Positions 18,218-27,172 of a stretch of DNA of 64,000 nt are shown piece after piece (position 1 is the first letter of the stretch; every line of letters begins with the position of its first letter). The notes beneath the pieces are model-generated. The model was not told the origin of the DNA. It did not search any database and worked only from the letters and a program-made list of their open reading frames with translations. A program made the position numbers and the translations under genes. The stretch is from assembly GCA_902597795.1 (NCBI GenBank), contig CACJZA010000005.1:19743-83742 (forward strand), read 5' to 3'. Source of the DNA: an uncultured Alphaproteobacteria bacterium. GTDB taxonomy: Bacteria > Pseudomonadota > Alphaproteobacteria > HIMB59 > GCA-002718135.

Positions 18218-19225
18218 ATGACAATAATCTCAAAATATGTAGCTTTAAAAAATTATATACCCACTGGGTTACCAAAAGAAGAAGATTTTGAAATTAAATC
18301 TAAAACTTTAGAATTAGATGAAACAAATAATATTCATGTTCTTAATTCATGGATATCTGTTGATCCGTATATGAGAGCAAGGATGACAGAACGTAAAAAT
18401 TATAAACCACCCTTTTTACTAGGCGAGGAAATGGAAGGTTATGCAATTGGGTCAGTCCAAAAATCAAAAGATTCACAATTTAAAGAAGGAGATGTTGTTT
18501 TCAGTAATTTTGGAATGAGAGATAACTTCGTTTGCAAAGGCGGTGATTTAAAAAAAATAAAAAATTCCAATCTTCCATTGCAAACATATCTTGGGCCTTT
18601 AGGAATGACAGGGCAAACTGCATATATTGGTCTTTTTAATCATGGGAATATACAAAAAGGACAAAGTATTCTTGTATCTTCAGCAGGTGGAAGTGTTGGT
18701 TCAACAGTTTGTCAAATTGCAAAAAATTTAGGATGCAAAGTATATGCTAGTACTGGATCAGATGAAAAAGTTGATTGGTTAAAAAATGAAATAAATGTCG
18801 ATGTAGCATTTAATTATAAAAAAATTAATAACCTTGTTGTTCACCTAAAAGAAATTTGTCCTGAAGGATTTGACTTATACTTTGATAATGTGGGAGGTGA
18901 TTTTTTAGAGTCTGCAATTTTTCGAATGAAAAATTTTGGAAGAATTATTATTTGTGGAAGAATATCTCAAATGAATTCAACTTCTGCACCTGCTGGATTA
19001 AAAAATATGGCTCACGTATTAGTAAAAAGATTAACTATAAAAGGTTTTTTAATTTTTGATCATGAAAATGATAACGAGCCTTTTGAAACTGATATGCGAA
19101 ATTGGCTTTCAGAAGGGAAAATAAAATTTAAAGAAACAATTTATGAAAATATAGAAAATGCTCCTAAAGCATTTATAGATCTACTTAATGGTAAAAATTT
19201 AGGTAAAATGTTAGTCAAAATTTAA
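18218..19225 (+). CDS. NADP-dependent MDR-superfamily reductase (leukotriene B4 dehydrogenase-like)
   Basis: 335-residue zinc-free medium-chain dehydrogenase/reductase. Visible blocks are DPYMRARM near 48, an N-terminal LPKEEDFEIK pattern, the nucleotide site SAGGSVGSTVCQIAKNLG near 160, and FDLYFDNVGGDFL near 223. Family members (YncB/CurA, prostaglandin/leukotriene reductases) reduce alpha,beta-unsaturated ketones or aldehydes with NADPH. It starts 2 bases after the carnitine dehydrogenase stop and so belongs to the same transcript; its role in carnitine use is not obvious. Its stop abuts that of the ScfR regulator. Confidence 0.82.
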   Translation: MTIISKYVALKNYIPTGLPKEEDFEIKSKTLELDETNNIHVLNSWISVDPYMRARMTERKNYKPPFLLGEEMEGYAIGSVQKSKDSQFKEGDVVFSNFGMRDNFVCKGGDLKKIKNSNLPLQTYLGPLGMTGQTAYIGLFNHGNIQKGQSILVSSAGGSVGSTVCQIAKNLGCKVYASTGSDEKVDWLKNEINVDVAFNYKKINNLVVHLKEICPEGFDLYFDNVGGDFLESAIFRMKNFGRIIICGRISQMNSTSAPAGLKNMAHVLVKRLTIKGFLIFDHENDNEPFETDMRNWLSEGKIKFKETIYENIENAPKAFIDLLNGKNLGKMLVKI

Positions 19226-20665
19226 CTAAATTGTAACGTAGGGTGACGTCCCCCTATATTTTATATCTAATTTAAGTTCTTTATCAATTGGAGGAAAAGC
19301 TCTTTGCTGACATTCCACTCTAGGGCAAATCCTGCAAGAAACTCCAATTGGCATTTGTAATTTTTTATTATTTAGATCAATTCCTTCAGAATAAATTAGA
19401 TCTTTAGCGTATTTCATATCACAACCTAGACCAATCGAAACAAAACTTTTAGGCATTCCATGTTTTTCAATTCCTTTCTCAAAAGCTCTTGCGATACAAA
19501 AATATACTCGCCCATCAGGCATCTTAGATATTTGAGGATGAATTTTTCCAGGATTTAAAAATGCAGTATACACATTCCATCTAGGACAAGAACCTCCATG
19601 TCTAGGTATATGAATACCAGATAAAGAAAATCGCTTTGATACATTTCCAGCAATATCTGTTTTTAAAAAATGAAATGGCACTCCTTCGTTTCCAGGTCTT
19701 TGAAGATTTGTTAATCTATGTGTAACTTGTTCAAAACTACAAGCATAATGATGCATCAAAATTTCCACATCATATTTATGTAATTTAGCACTCTTTAAAA
19801 AATCGTTATAAGGCATCATAAAAGCAGCAGCGTAGTAATTTAATAAAGATAGTTTAAGTAAAGGTTCTACTTCTTCTGACTCAACATTATTATCTTTAAT
19901 AACTTTATTGATAACATCATTAGCCTCTAAATAAGCAACTTGTGATGCTAAATGAAAGTTTCTTGATGTGTAAGTTAACATTTCAGAAAGATAAAAAATC
20001 TTTGAATTTTCATCAAATCTTTTTACTATTTTTTCATCTTCGTTTATGGTTACGATTTTAACTTCAATTCCATGTTTTTCTTTGAGATAAAGTGATAATT
20101 TAGACCCAGAACCAATGTTAGGTCCAGTTTCAAGACCTATTTCTTTTCTTAGATTTTCAGAACTTACTTCTAAATCATGAAAGTAATTTTTATTTTCTTG
20201 AAGAATATCTGAAACAATTTCAACAGGTAGTCTTGTTGGTTTTTCTATTTGATTTGCATTGACATCCATCGTTTCAAGTCGATTTTGCATATCTTCTTTA
20301 AAGCTTTTATAAGAATCATTTATTGTCAGTAATGCTTTAGCTATGTTAGGATTTGAACCAATAAAGTCACTTGTGTCGTGATTGGTTATCTTTAAATCAT
20401 CAAAAATTTCATTGCTTAAAACATCCATAACGTCTGAAAGAAGTCGTTTGCTAGATTCTGTTGAGAAGTCTTTAATTGATAAATCTAATTTATCAGCTGC
20501 TTTAATTAGTAAGGAAAGCGGTATTTTTCTTTTTCCACTTTCAATTAAATTTAAATAACTAGGAGATATTCCAATAGTTTTTGATAATTCAGCTTGTGAA
20601 AAACCTTTGCGTATCCTTTGTTTTTTTAACCTTGGACCAAAATTTATGTCAGATTCAATATTCAT
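19226..20665 (-). CDS. ScfR/RamB-type XRE transcriptional regulator
   Basis: 479 residues. The N-terminal helix-turn-helix (about 8-65: RLKKQRIRKGFSQAELSKTIG...SYLNLIESGKRKIP) precedes a middle ImmA/IrrE-like region (about 180-300) that lacks an evident HExxH. The C-terminal cysteine-bearing domain includes GGSCPRW and C444-x2-C447-x4-C452 followed by RAFPP. This layout is that of short-chain fatty acyl-CoA regulators (RamB, PccR, MccR), which sense acyl-CoA and control acetate or propionate genes. Two tandem TTTACAAAA repeats overlap its own start codon, suggesting autoregulation. The divergent 59-residue gene is the likely second target. Confidence 0.85.
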   Translation of the reverse strand: MNIESDINFGPRLKKQRIRKGFSQAELSKTIGISPSYLNLIESGKRKIPLSLLIKAADKLDLSIKDFSTESSKRLLSDVMDVLSNEIFDDLKITNHDTSDFIGSNPNIAKALLTINDSYKSFKEDMQNRLETMDVNANQIEKPTRLPVEIVSDILQENKNYFHDLEVSSENLRKEIGLETGPNIGSGSKLSLYLKEKHGIEVKIVTINEDEKIVKRFDENSKIFYLSEMLTYTSRNFHLASQVAYLEANDVINKVIKDNNVESEEVEPLLKLSLLNYYAAAFMMPYNDFLKSAKLHKYDVEILMHHYACSFEQVTHRLTNLQRPGNEGVPFHFLKTDIAGNVSKRFSLSGIHIPRHGGSCPRWNVYTAFLNPGKIHPQISKMPDGRVYFCIARAFEKGIEKHGMPKSFVSIGLGCDMKYAKDLIYSEGIDLNNKKLQMPIGVSCRICPRVECQQRAFPPIDKELKLDIKYRGTSPYVTI

Positions 20666-20682
20666 TTACAAAATTTACAAAA
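20665..20682. promoter_or_regulatory. Tandem 9-bp operator-like repeat at the ScfR-type regulator start
   Basis: Two exact head-to-tail copies of TTTACAAAA (20665-20673 and 20674-20682) touching the regulator start codon. Known ScfR/RamB operators are TTTGCAAA-like half-sites, and these differ by the expected AT drift. The opposite-facing pair at 20755-20772 makes autoregulation the simplest reading. Confidence 0.6.
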
Positions 20683-20754
20683 ATAAAAAATTTAAAGTAA
20701 TTTTCTTTACATTAAAAATAAGAAAAACTCTAGTTTTTTTTTACAATATTATGT

Positions 20755-20772
20755 ATTTGTAAAATCTGTAAA
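20755..20772. promoter_or_regulatory. Second operator-like repeat upstream of the 59-residue gene
   Basis: Two tandem near-copies, ATTTGTAAA (20755-20763) and ATCTGTAAA (20764-20772), ending one base before the ATG of the small gene. They are close to the reverse complement of the repeat at 20665-20682, so the two pairs face each other across 72 bases. The 20683-20754 interval has no other structure that I can see. Confidence 0.6.
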
Positions 20773-20773
20773 T

Positions 20774-20953
20774 ATGAATAGTAAATTAACAGAAAACATT
20801 AATAACCAAAAAGAAAGCCTAGAACAGAGTTCTATTGAGAAGAAGGTTCTTGAAGGATCTATAGACTCAAATTATGACATTAATCTTGCTGATGGTATCG
20901 AAGCATACTACAGCGAAAGATATGGTTGGACTCTTAGAAGAAAAACTATCTAA
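20774..20953 (+). CDS. Small 59-residue protein, unknown
   Basis: An ATG-to-TAA frame of 59 residues beginning MNSKLTENINNQKESLEQSS and ending in an aromatic and basic tail (GIEAYYSERYGWTLRRKTI). It has no signal peptide or membrane segment; the first half is polar and probably helical. I do not recognise a family. It is supported as a real gene by its position directly behind operator-like repeats in a 308-base gap, by amino-acid usage unlike a random AT-rich frame (balanced charges, Trp, four Tyr) and by ending 20 bases before the convergent GMC gene. It is presumably controlled by the adjacent ScfR-type regulator. Confidence 0.65.
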   Translation: MNSKLTENINNQKESLEQSSIEKKVLEGSIDSNYDINLADGIEAYYSERYGWTLRRKTI

Positions 20954-20973
20954 TTATATTAGATTTTAATTCT

Positions 20974-22575
20974 CTAACTAACGGTACTTTTTATTTGGTC
21001 GTAAGCTTTTTCAGCAATCATAATAGTCGTTGCATTTAAATTAGCACTAACAATATCTGGCATTACAGAAGCATCAATAACTCTTAAATTTTGAATTCCA
21101 TGAACCCTTAAGTTTTGGTCTACAACTGAAGTTTTGTCCTCACCCATTTTATTTGTGCATGACGGATGATATGCAGATTCAGATGTATTTTTAATAACTT
21201 CATCTAATTCGTTTTGATTAGATACATTCTTCCCAGGCCTAATTTCAGTGCCAACATATTCTTTTAGTGCTTTTTGAGATAATATTTTTTTAGCAATTCC
21301 CACACCTTCTCTCATTTGTTTTAAATCGTCTTCATGCTTAAGATAATTAAATTGTATTTTAGGATCTTCTTTATAGTTATTTGTTTTAATTTTAACAAAC
21401 CCCCTACTTTTTGGTCTATTTGGACAAACATGAAATTGAAAAGCTTCAAAATTAGGATTTTCTAAACCATGATTAATAACTAAGTATGGAAAAAAATGAA
21501 ATTGTAAGTTTGGATGATTATATGATTTGTCAGATTTAACAAACCCTCCTAACTCTAAGTGTGAGTTTGCTAACCTACCTTTTTTAAACAAAAACCATTT
21601 TGATCCCTCAATTGCTTGATAGAGAAAATTTGTTGCTAAAGAATGCAATGTTTCATTTTTTTTTGATTTATATTGAATATACATCTCTAAATGATCTTGT
21701 AAATTTTCTCCCACCCCAACTAAATTATTAATTACCTCTATTCCCAAGCTTTTAAGATGTTTTTCATTACCTATTCCGGATAATTGAAGAATTTTGGGAG
21801 AATTAATTGAACCTGCACAAAGTATAACTTCTTTATTGGCTAAATAATTATTGGTTATATTTTTTTTAATCGTTTCAACACCAATTGCAGTTTTATTTTT
21901 AAAAAGAATTTTTTTAACATCAATATTATTTATTATTCTTAGATTTTTTCTATTTTGGATTGGCTCTAAATATGCTTTAGCAACACTTTGTCTGACACCG
22001 TTGTTTATTGTTACATCAAAAGTTCCAAAACCTTCATTATCAATATTATTAGAGTCATTAAATATTTTATATCCAGCTTCTTGTGCAGCTTCTAAAACTT
22101 TTTTAAATAAAGGATATTTTTTATCTATGTTTGATTTATTTACTTTTAATGGTCCCTCTTTACCTCTTTCATTACTATTATGAGACCAAGTTTCTAATTT
22201 TTTAAAAAAAGGTACAACTTTTTCATATGACCAATCAGTTAAACCACTTGAAGACCATCTATCAAAATCTTCTTTATGACCTCTAGCAAAAACCATGCCG
22301 TTATGTGAAGAACATCCTCCAATCATTTTACCTCTTGGACAATATAAAGATCTATTATTTAAAAATGGCTCAGGCTCAGTATAATATTTCCAATTATACT
22401 TTGGGTCATGCATTGCATATAGAAGTGCACTTGGCATATCAACCTTCCATGTTTTACTGGATGGGCCAGCTTCTAATAAAATTACAGAATTTTTTGATTG
22501 TGAAGACAATCTGTTAGCTAAAACACAACCTGCTGACCCTGCTCCCACAATGATGTAGTCAGCGTTGTTATCCAC
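20974..22575 (-). CDS. GMC-family FAD oxidoreductase (choline dehydrogenase-like)
   Basis: 533 residues. The N-terminal FAD fold (IVGAGSAGCVLANRLS, residues 8-23), the first GMC signature (RGKMIGGCSSHNGMVFARGHKEDFDRW near 80-106), the second signature (GSINSPKILQLSGIG near 255) and the catalytic-histidine block SAYHPSCTNKMG near 468 are all present. GMC enzymes oxidise alcohols; BetA-type members oxidise choline, but the family is broad and the substrate here is unassigned. It starts with GTG (22573-22575), sharing a base with the SDR stop. It is last in an operon with the SDR, an 88-residue protein and an Opp-type importer, so it may act on what that importer brings in. Confidence 0.85.
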   Translation of the reverse strand: MDNNADYIIVGAGSAGCVLANRLSSQSKNSVILLEAGPSSKTWKVDMPSALLYAMHDPKYNWKYYTEPEPFLNNRSLYCPRGKMIGGCSSHNGMVFARGHKEDFDRWSSSGLTDWSYEKVVPFFKKLETWSHNSNERGKEGPLKVNKSNIDKKYPLFKKVLEAAQEAGYKIFNDSNNIDNEGFGTFDVTINNGVRQSVAKAYLEPIQNRKNLRIINNIDVKKILFKNKTAIGVETIKKNITNNYLANKEVILCAGSINSPKILQLSGIGNEKHLKSLGIEVINNLVGVGENLQDHLEMYIQYKSKKNETLHSLATNFLYQAIEGSKWFLFKKGRLANSHLELGGFVKSDKSYNHPNLQFHFFPYLVINHGLENPNFEAFQFHVCPNRPKSRGFVKIKTNNYKEDPKIQFNYLKHEDDLKQMREGVGIAKKILSQKALKEYVGTEIRPGKNVSNQNELDEVIKNTSESAYHPSCTNKMGEDKTSVVDQNLRVHGIQNLRVIDASVMPDIVSANLNATTIMIAEKAYDQIKSTVS

Positions 22576-23357
22576 TAATTCATTCTTTCAGTATTTCCAT
22601 CAACAGTCATGATTTGACCAGATATATTTTCTGATGCATCACTTAATAAAAATAAAGCCATTGATGCAATATCTTCTTTTTCTACAAATGTTTTTAATGA
22701 AACCATTGACTCTAATTCTTTTCTTACTTTATTGCTTGTTGATTTAATTAATTTAGCTTTTGCATTTATTACTTTGTCCATCCTATCACCATTCACTGAA
22801 CCTGGACAAATTGCATTTACTCGTATTTTAAATTTTCCTAATTCAACAGCTAATGTTTTAGTTAATCCAATTATTGCCCATTTACTAGATGTGTAAGGAG
22901 ATCTTTGAGCATAACCAAACAAACCAGCAGTTGAAGATAAATTGATAATTGATGCTTTTTTAGATTTTTTTAAGAATGGTATAGCAAATTTGGTAAAGTA
23001 AAAATGTGAACTAAGATTTGTTTTGATTGTTTGATCCCATTCATCAATTGAAATATTCTGAAGATACTTTGTAGGCCCTGCAATACCAATATTATTTATT
23101 AATCCATCTATTTTTTTTAACTTATTTAGTGAAGTAAAATATTCTTTTATATCTTTTGGATTTGTACAGTCTAAGTGTTGAGCAAATATTTTATTATGAT
23201 ATTTTTTATTTGAATTTATTTTATCAATTTTTGATTTATTTAAATCAGATAAATGTACCTTACCACCTGAATTAATTATCTTATTTGCTATAGCAAAACC
23301 TAAACCATCCGCACCAGCAGATATAACATAATTTTTTTTACTCAGATTGATTTTCAT
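22575..23357 (-). CDS. Short-chain dehydrogenase/reductase
   Basis: 260 residues of the classical SDR family: a glycine-rich cofactor loop (SAGADGLGFAIANKI, about residues 13-27), NNIGIAGP near 88, a serine-containing INLSSTAG block near 138 and the catalytic YTSSK near 156. The C-terminus SGQIMTVDGNTERMN is typical. An Asp (HLSDLNKSK) at the end of the second strand points to NAD(H). It lies between the GMC oxidoreductase and an 88-residue gene in the importer operon; the reaction is not identifiable from sequence alone. Confidence 0.87.
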   Translation of the reverse strand: MKINLSKKNYVISAGADGLGFAIANKIINSGGKVHLSDLNKSKIDKINSNKKYHNKIFAQHLDCTNPKDIKEYFTSLNKLKKIDGLINNIGIAGPTKYLQNISIDEWDQTIKTNLSSHFYFTKFAIPFLKKSKKASIINLSSTAGLFGYAQRSPYTSSKWAIIGLTKTLAVELGKFKIRVNAICPGSVNGDRMDKVINAKAKLIKSTSNKVRKELESMVSLKTFVEKEDIASMALFLLSDASENISGQIMTVDGNTERMN

Positions 23358-23624
23358 TTATTGAATATTATCTATCTCTTTTTTAGAAATATATCCAATA
23401 GTTTTACCTTTATTGTCAGTAACTACTATTGTTAAATTATCTTGGAGAATTTTATTTTTAAAATTTTTTAGTTTTACATTTTGATTTACTTTGTAAATAG
23501 AACCTAATGTTAAATTATCTTTATTAAAATTGTTCTCAATTATCATTATATTTTTTGCTTCTAGATTATCTATTCTATTTTCTTTGCTAGAAAAAAAATT
23601 AAGTAAAAATTTAAATATATTCAT
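23358..23624 (-). CDS. 88-residue protein, unknown (possible HIRAN-like fold)
   Basis: A small protein with a hydrophobic N-terminus (NIFKFLLNFF) and a C-terminal half (about 35-85: GSIYKVNQNVKLKN...LTIVVTDNKGKTIGYISKKEI) that reads like a small beta-barrel. The IVVTD..GK.IGYI.K pattern resembles the end of HIRAN domains, but the match is weak and I do not claim a function. The SDR gene begins directly at its stop and the fused ATPase gene ends 19 bases upstream, so it is part of the importer operon. It could also be a lineage-specific protein. Confidence 0.65.
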   Translation of the reverse strand: MNIFKFLLNFFSSKENRIDNLEAKNIMIIENNFNKDNLTLGSIYKVNQNVKLKNFKNKILQDNLTIVVTDNKGKTIGYISKKEIDNIQ

Positions 23625-23643
23625 TATTTAAAATATAGATTTA

Positions 23644-25257
23644 CTAGGAAGATCTTTTGTTCAGAAGATTGGTTAACCAATCAGGATCCATTTCTGGAAC
23701 TGAAGACAATAAAAGTTCTGTATAATCAGGATATGGTGGGTTCAAAATTTTACTTTTCAAACCCTGTTCCACTACCTCACCTTGATACATAACAACTATT
23801 TCATCTGAGATTGCTTTAACCGTTGCTATATCATGGGTTATAAAAATATAAGTAACACCAAGCTCTTTTTGTAATTTTTGGAGTAATTTTAATATTCCTT
23901 CTTGAACAATTTGATCTAGTGCTGATGTTACTTCATCACAAATAATTAAATCTGGATTAGCCGCTAAAGCTCTTGCAATGCATATTCTCTGTTTTTGACC
24001 TCCAGATAATTCAGATGGTAATCTATCTAAAAAAGTTTCATCTAGCTCAATCATTTTTAATAATTCAATAACTTTTGCTTCTCTTTCTTTACCTTTTATA
24101 CCTTGATAAAATTCTATTGGCCTTCCTATTATTTCATCAACAGTTTGACGCGGGTTCATTGCGGTGTCAGGCATTTGGAAAATAATTTGAATTTTTCTTA
24201 ATTCTTCTTTTGATCTTTGTTCAAGTTTTTGAGATAATTTTTTTCCATCAAATATTATTTCACCTTTTGTTTGTGGAAGTAACCCTGTAATTACTCTTGC
24301 TGTAGTAGATTTTCCAGAACCACTCTCTCCAACTATAGCGACTGTTTTACCCTTTGGAATATCAATAGAAACATTATGTAGAACCTTTGATGATCCATAT
24401 GCCGCATCAATATTTTTTATTGATAGAATATAATCTTGATTTGTTTCTTCTGGTTTTATTAACGATCTTACCGACCAAAGAGATTTAGTATATTCTTCTT
24501 TTGGGTTAGATAGCATATCTCTTGTTTCAGCTTCTTCAACTTCTTCACCGTATCGTAGAACCTTAATTCTATCGGCCATTTGAGCAACTACTGCTAAATC
24601 ATGGGTAATATAAATTGCTGCTGTATTAAATTTATCTACTATAGATCTCATAGCAGATAATACTTCTACTTGAGTAGTTACATCTAAGGCAGTTGTTGGT
24701 TCGTCAAAAATAATTAGTTCAGGTCTTGGTGACATAGCCATTGCAGTCATTATTCTTTGCAGTTGACCACCTGATACTTGGTGTGGGTATCTATCTCCTA
24801 TATTTTCCGCATCTGGAAGTTGTAGTGATTCATAAAGTTTAATAGCATCTTTTTTTAATACATCCGTGGGATTTATCTTTAATCTATTAGCAGCACTTAT
24901 TGTTTGGTCCATTAATCTATGAGCAGGATTAAAAGATGCTGCTGCTGATTGAGCAACATAAGAAATTTTAGTCCCCCAAATTTTTCTCTTTTCAAATTCT
25001 GTTAGTTTTGCGAGATCTATTCCATTGAAATTAATTTCTCCCTTTATAATCTTACAACCTGGTTGAGTATAGCCCATTGCAGCTTTACCCATGGTCGATT
25101 TTCCAGCACCACTCTCTCCTATTAATCCTAGTATCTCGCCTCTGTATAAAGTCAAATCTACACCTTTTAAAATTTTATGCCATCTCTCATCTGAAAATCC
25201 ATCAATGTGAATGTTTTTCATCTCGAGTAGAAGTTCTTTTGATTTATTTGACGTCAT
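23644..25257 (-). CDS. Opp/Dpp-type ABC transporter, fused double ATPase
   Basis: 537 residues holding two ATPase domains on one chain, equivalent to DppD plus DppF (as in GsiA/YejF). Domain 1 (about 8-260): Walker A GESGAGKST near 42, signature VSGGQLQR near 160, Walker B LIIFDEPTTALD. Domain 2 (about 280-530): Walker A GESGSGKST near 310, signature LSGGQKQR near 425, Walker B LIICDEVTSALD. The C-terminus after each domain keeps the family's NP..Y..LL pattern. Its start overlaps the end of the DppC-like gene by 14 bases. It energises uptake of oligopeptides or other solutes of the family-5 importers. Confidence 0.92.
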   Translation of the reverse strand: MTSNKSKELLLEMKNIHIDGFSDERWHKILKGVDLTLYRGEILGLIGESGAGKSTMGKAAMGYTQPGCKIIKGEINFNGIDLAKLTEFEKRKIWGTKISYVAQSAAASFNPAHRLMDQTISAANRLKINPTDVLKKDAIKLYESLQLPDAENIGDRYPHQVSGGQLQRIMTAMAMSPRPELIIFDEPTTALDVTTQVEVLSAMRSIVDKFNTAAIYITHDLAVVAQMADRIKVLRYGEEVEEAETRDMLSNPKEEYTKSLWSVRSLIKPEETNQDYILSIKNIDAAYGSSKVLHNVSIDIPKGKTVAIVGESGSGKSTTARVITGLLPQTKGEIIFDGKKLSQKLEQRSKEELRKIQIIFQMPDTAMNPRQTVDEIIGRPIEFYQGIKGKEREAKVIELLKMIELDETFLDRLPSELSGGQKQRICIARALAANPDLIICDEVTSALDQIVQEGILKLLQKLQKELGVTYIFITHDIATVKAISDEIVVMYQGEVVEQGLKSKILNPPYPDYTELLLSSVPEMDPDWLTNLLNKRSS

Positions 25258-26164
25258 CTTTTAATCCGCTAGTAATGTAAAGATACCAATCAACAACAAA
25301 ATTAATTGATACACAAAGTAAAGCAATGGCAGCAGCTGGAATTAATGGTGTTAAGCCTGCTGTTATATCATATTGAGCATATTGGATAAGTATTGCATTT
25401 TCCCTTACCATTGATGCCCAATCTGCTGAAGGGGGTTGAATGCCAATTCCTAAAAAACTTAAACTAGATATTGTAAAAATTATAAATATGAACCTTAAAC
25501 CAAACTCAATAATCAAAGGTGAAGCTATATTAGGAAGTATTTCTTTGAAAATAATGTATGATAAATTTTCACCTCTTAACCTCGCTACTTCTACATATTC
25601 TAGAACAACTTGACCAACAGCAACTGATCTTGATATTCTAAAAAATCTAGTTGACTCCAAAATTCCTAAAATGACAATTAAATTAAAATTAGTAGGTCCA
25701 AAAACCGATAAAAGTATAAAAGTAAAAATCATTACAGGTATAGCCATCAGAGTATCGACTATTCTACTTAATAATTGATCCAAATACTTTCTATCTAGAG
25801 CAGCTATAATTCCCAATACCGTTCCAATTCCTAAAGCAATAAATGCAGCTAACAAACAAATACCAATTGTATTTCTTGCAGCATAAATAATTCGTGAAAA
25901 TATATCCCTTCCAATTTGGTCGGTGCCAAATATATGTCCATCACCCCAAGGTGCATAAGCAACAGGAAATATTTCTGCTTCTCCATGTGGAGCAATTAAA
26001 GGAGCAAATATTGCAGCAAAAAAATATATAAACAATACAACCATACCAAACCAGGCTGAGATTGGAGCTTTTGATAAGGCAATTTTTAATCTTTCTAATC
26101 TAGTTCTTCTTTTAATTAAATTTGCAACTTCACTTTTTGCAGAATATGATAAATTTTCGTTCAT
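25244..26164 (-). CDS. Opp/Dpp-type ABC permease (DppC-like)
   Basis: 306 residues. A cytoplasmic N-terminus of about 35 residues is followed by six hydrophobic segments, the FGTDQIGRDIFSRIIYAARNT block near 77-97 that is diagnostic of DppC/OppC, and the EAA loop EVARLRGENLSYIIFKEILPNI near 190-212. It pairs with the DppB-like protein. Start ATG overlaps the dppB-like stop in an ATGA at 26161-26164. Confidence 0.92.
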   Translation of the reverse strand: MNENLSYSAKSEVANLIKRRTRLERLKIALSKAPISAWFGMVVLFIYFFAAIFAPLIAPHGEAEIFPVAYAPWGDGHIFGTDQIGRDIFSRIIYAARNTIGICLLAAFIALGIGTVLGIIAALDRKYLDQLLSRIVDTLMAIPVMIFTFILLSVFGPTNFNLIVILGILESTRFFRISRSVAVGQVVLEYVEVARLRGENLSYIIFKEILPNIASPLIIEFGLRFIFIIFTISSLSFLGIGIQPPSADWASMVRENAILIQYAQYDITAGLTPLIPAAAIALLCVSINFVVDWYLYITSGLKDDVK

Positions 26165-27126
26165 TTTGGATATAATAATCTTGGGTTAGAAATAATTCCG
26201 ATCAAGTCAGCAATTAAATTTAATATTACATATGTTGATGCAAAAATTAATGCGCAAGCTTGTACAACAGGTAAATCTCGATTATAGACTGATCCGACCA
26301 TCAACCTACCAATACCTTGATAGTTAAAAACATATTCAACAACAACTGAGCCAATCAACATATAAGCTAAGTTTATTGCGATTACTTGAGAAATAGGTGC
26401 CCAAGCATTTGGAAGTGCGTGTTTAACAATTACCTCGTATCTAGAAGCTCCCGATAATTTTGCCATTTCAATATATTCACTAGATAAGATATTTATTATC
26501 GCTGACCTTGTCATTCTCATCATGTGACCCATGGTAATTAATGTCAAAGTAAAAACTGGAAGTGCAGTCCTGTAAAATCTTTCAGCCAAAGTTGTATCCT
26601 CATCTACAGTAGAAATTGTTGGAAACATTGGAAATAGAGTTGCTAGTAAAAGAATAAAAATATAGGCTGTAAAAAATTCTGGTGAAGATACGGTTACTAA
26701 GCTAACTCCAGTTGCTGACCTATCATAATAAGAGTTTCTGTATAATGCTGCTGAGATACCTAAGATTAAAGATAGAGGAATAGCCAACATGGCGGCAACC
26801 CCTGTTAAAAATAATGTATTCTTTAACCTGGGGACAATTAAACCAACAACTTCTCTAGACCTATCACCTTGATCCCCTTGAACTTTAGATCTTCCAGAGA
26901 AAGAACTACCAAAATCACCTTGAAAAACATTTCCTAACCAATCAAAATATCTTGTTACTGGAGGTTTATCTAAACCCAATTCTGCTCTTAGAGCTTTTAC
27001 TGCAGATTTAGTTGCACTTTGTCCTAATATTTCAGTAGCAAAGTCTCCCGGTAAAAAAGAGAATGTACTAAATATGATCACAGAAAATGCAAAAACTGTA
27101 ACTAGACCAAGACTAAGCCTTAACAA
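26161..27126 (-). CDS. Opp/Dpp-type ABC permease (DppB-like), start uncertain
   Basis: 321 residues with the DppB/OppB order: N-terminal membrane segment, FLPGDFATEILGQSATKSAVKALRAELGLDKPPVTRYFDWL periplasmic block near 27-67, a cluster of membrane spans, and the EAA loop EMAKLSGASRYEVIVKHALPNAW near 220. The frame given opens with TTG at 27124-27126. A perfect Shine-Dalgarno sequence lies 5 bases upstream of an in-frame ATT at 27157-27159, which would add 11 residues and restore the usual family N-terminus (RTILLRLSLG). No ATG, GTG or nearer TTG exists there, so the real start may be non-canonical. Confidence 0.88.
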   Translation of the reverse strand: MLRLSLGLVTVFAFSVIIFSTFSFLPGDFATEILGQSATKSAVKALRAELGLDKPPVTRYFDWLGNVFQGDFGSSFSGRSKVQGDQGDRSREVVGLIVPRLKNTLFLTGVAAMLAIPLSLILGISAALYRNSYYDRSATGVSLVTVSSPEFFTAYIFILLLATLFPMFPTISTVDEDTTLAERFYRTALPVFTLTLITMGHMMRMTRSAIINILSSEYIEMAKLSGASRYEVIVKHALPNAWAPISQVIAINLAYMLIGSVVVEYVFNYQGIGRLMVGSVYNRDLPVVQACALIFASTYVILNLIADLIGIISNPRLLYPK

Positions 27127-27163
27127 AATTGTTCTAAATATTGGATGAATTCTACTAATATTA

Positions 27164-27172
27164 CCCTCCTTA
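27164..27172 (-). promoter_or_regulatory. Strong ribosome binding site without a canonical start behind it
   Basis: On the minus strand TAAGGAGGG precedes the DppB-like gene. The nearest annotated start (TTG, 27126) is 37 bases downstream, too far for normal initiation. The only in-frame codon at correct spacing is ATT (27157-27159). Confidence 0.6.
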
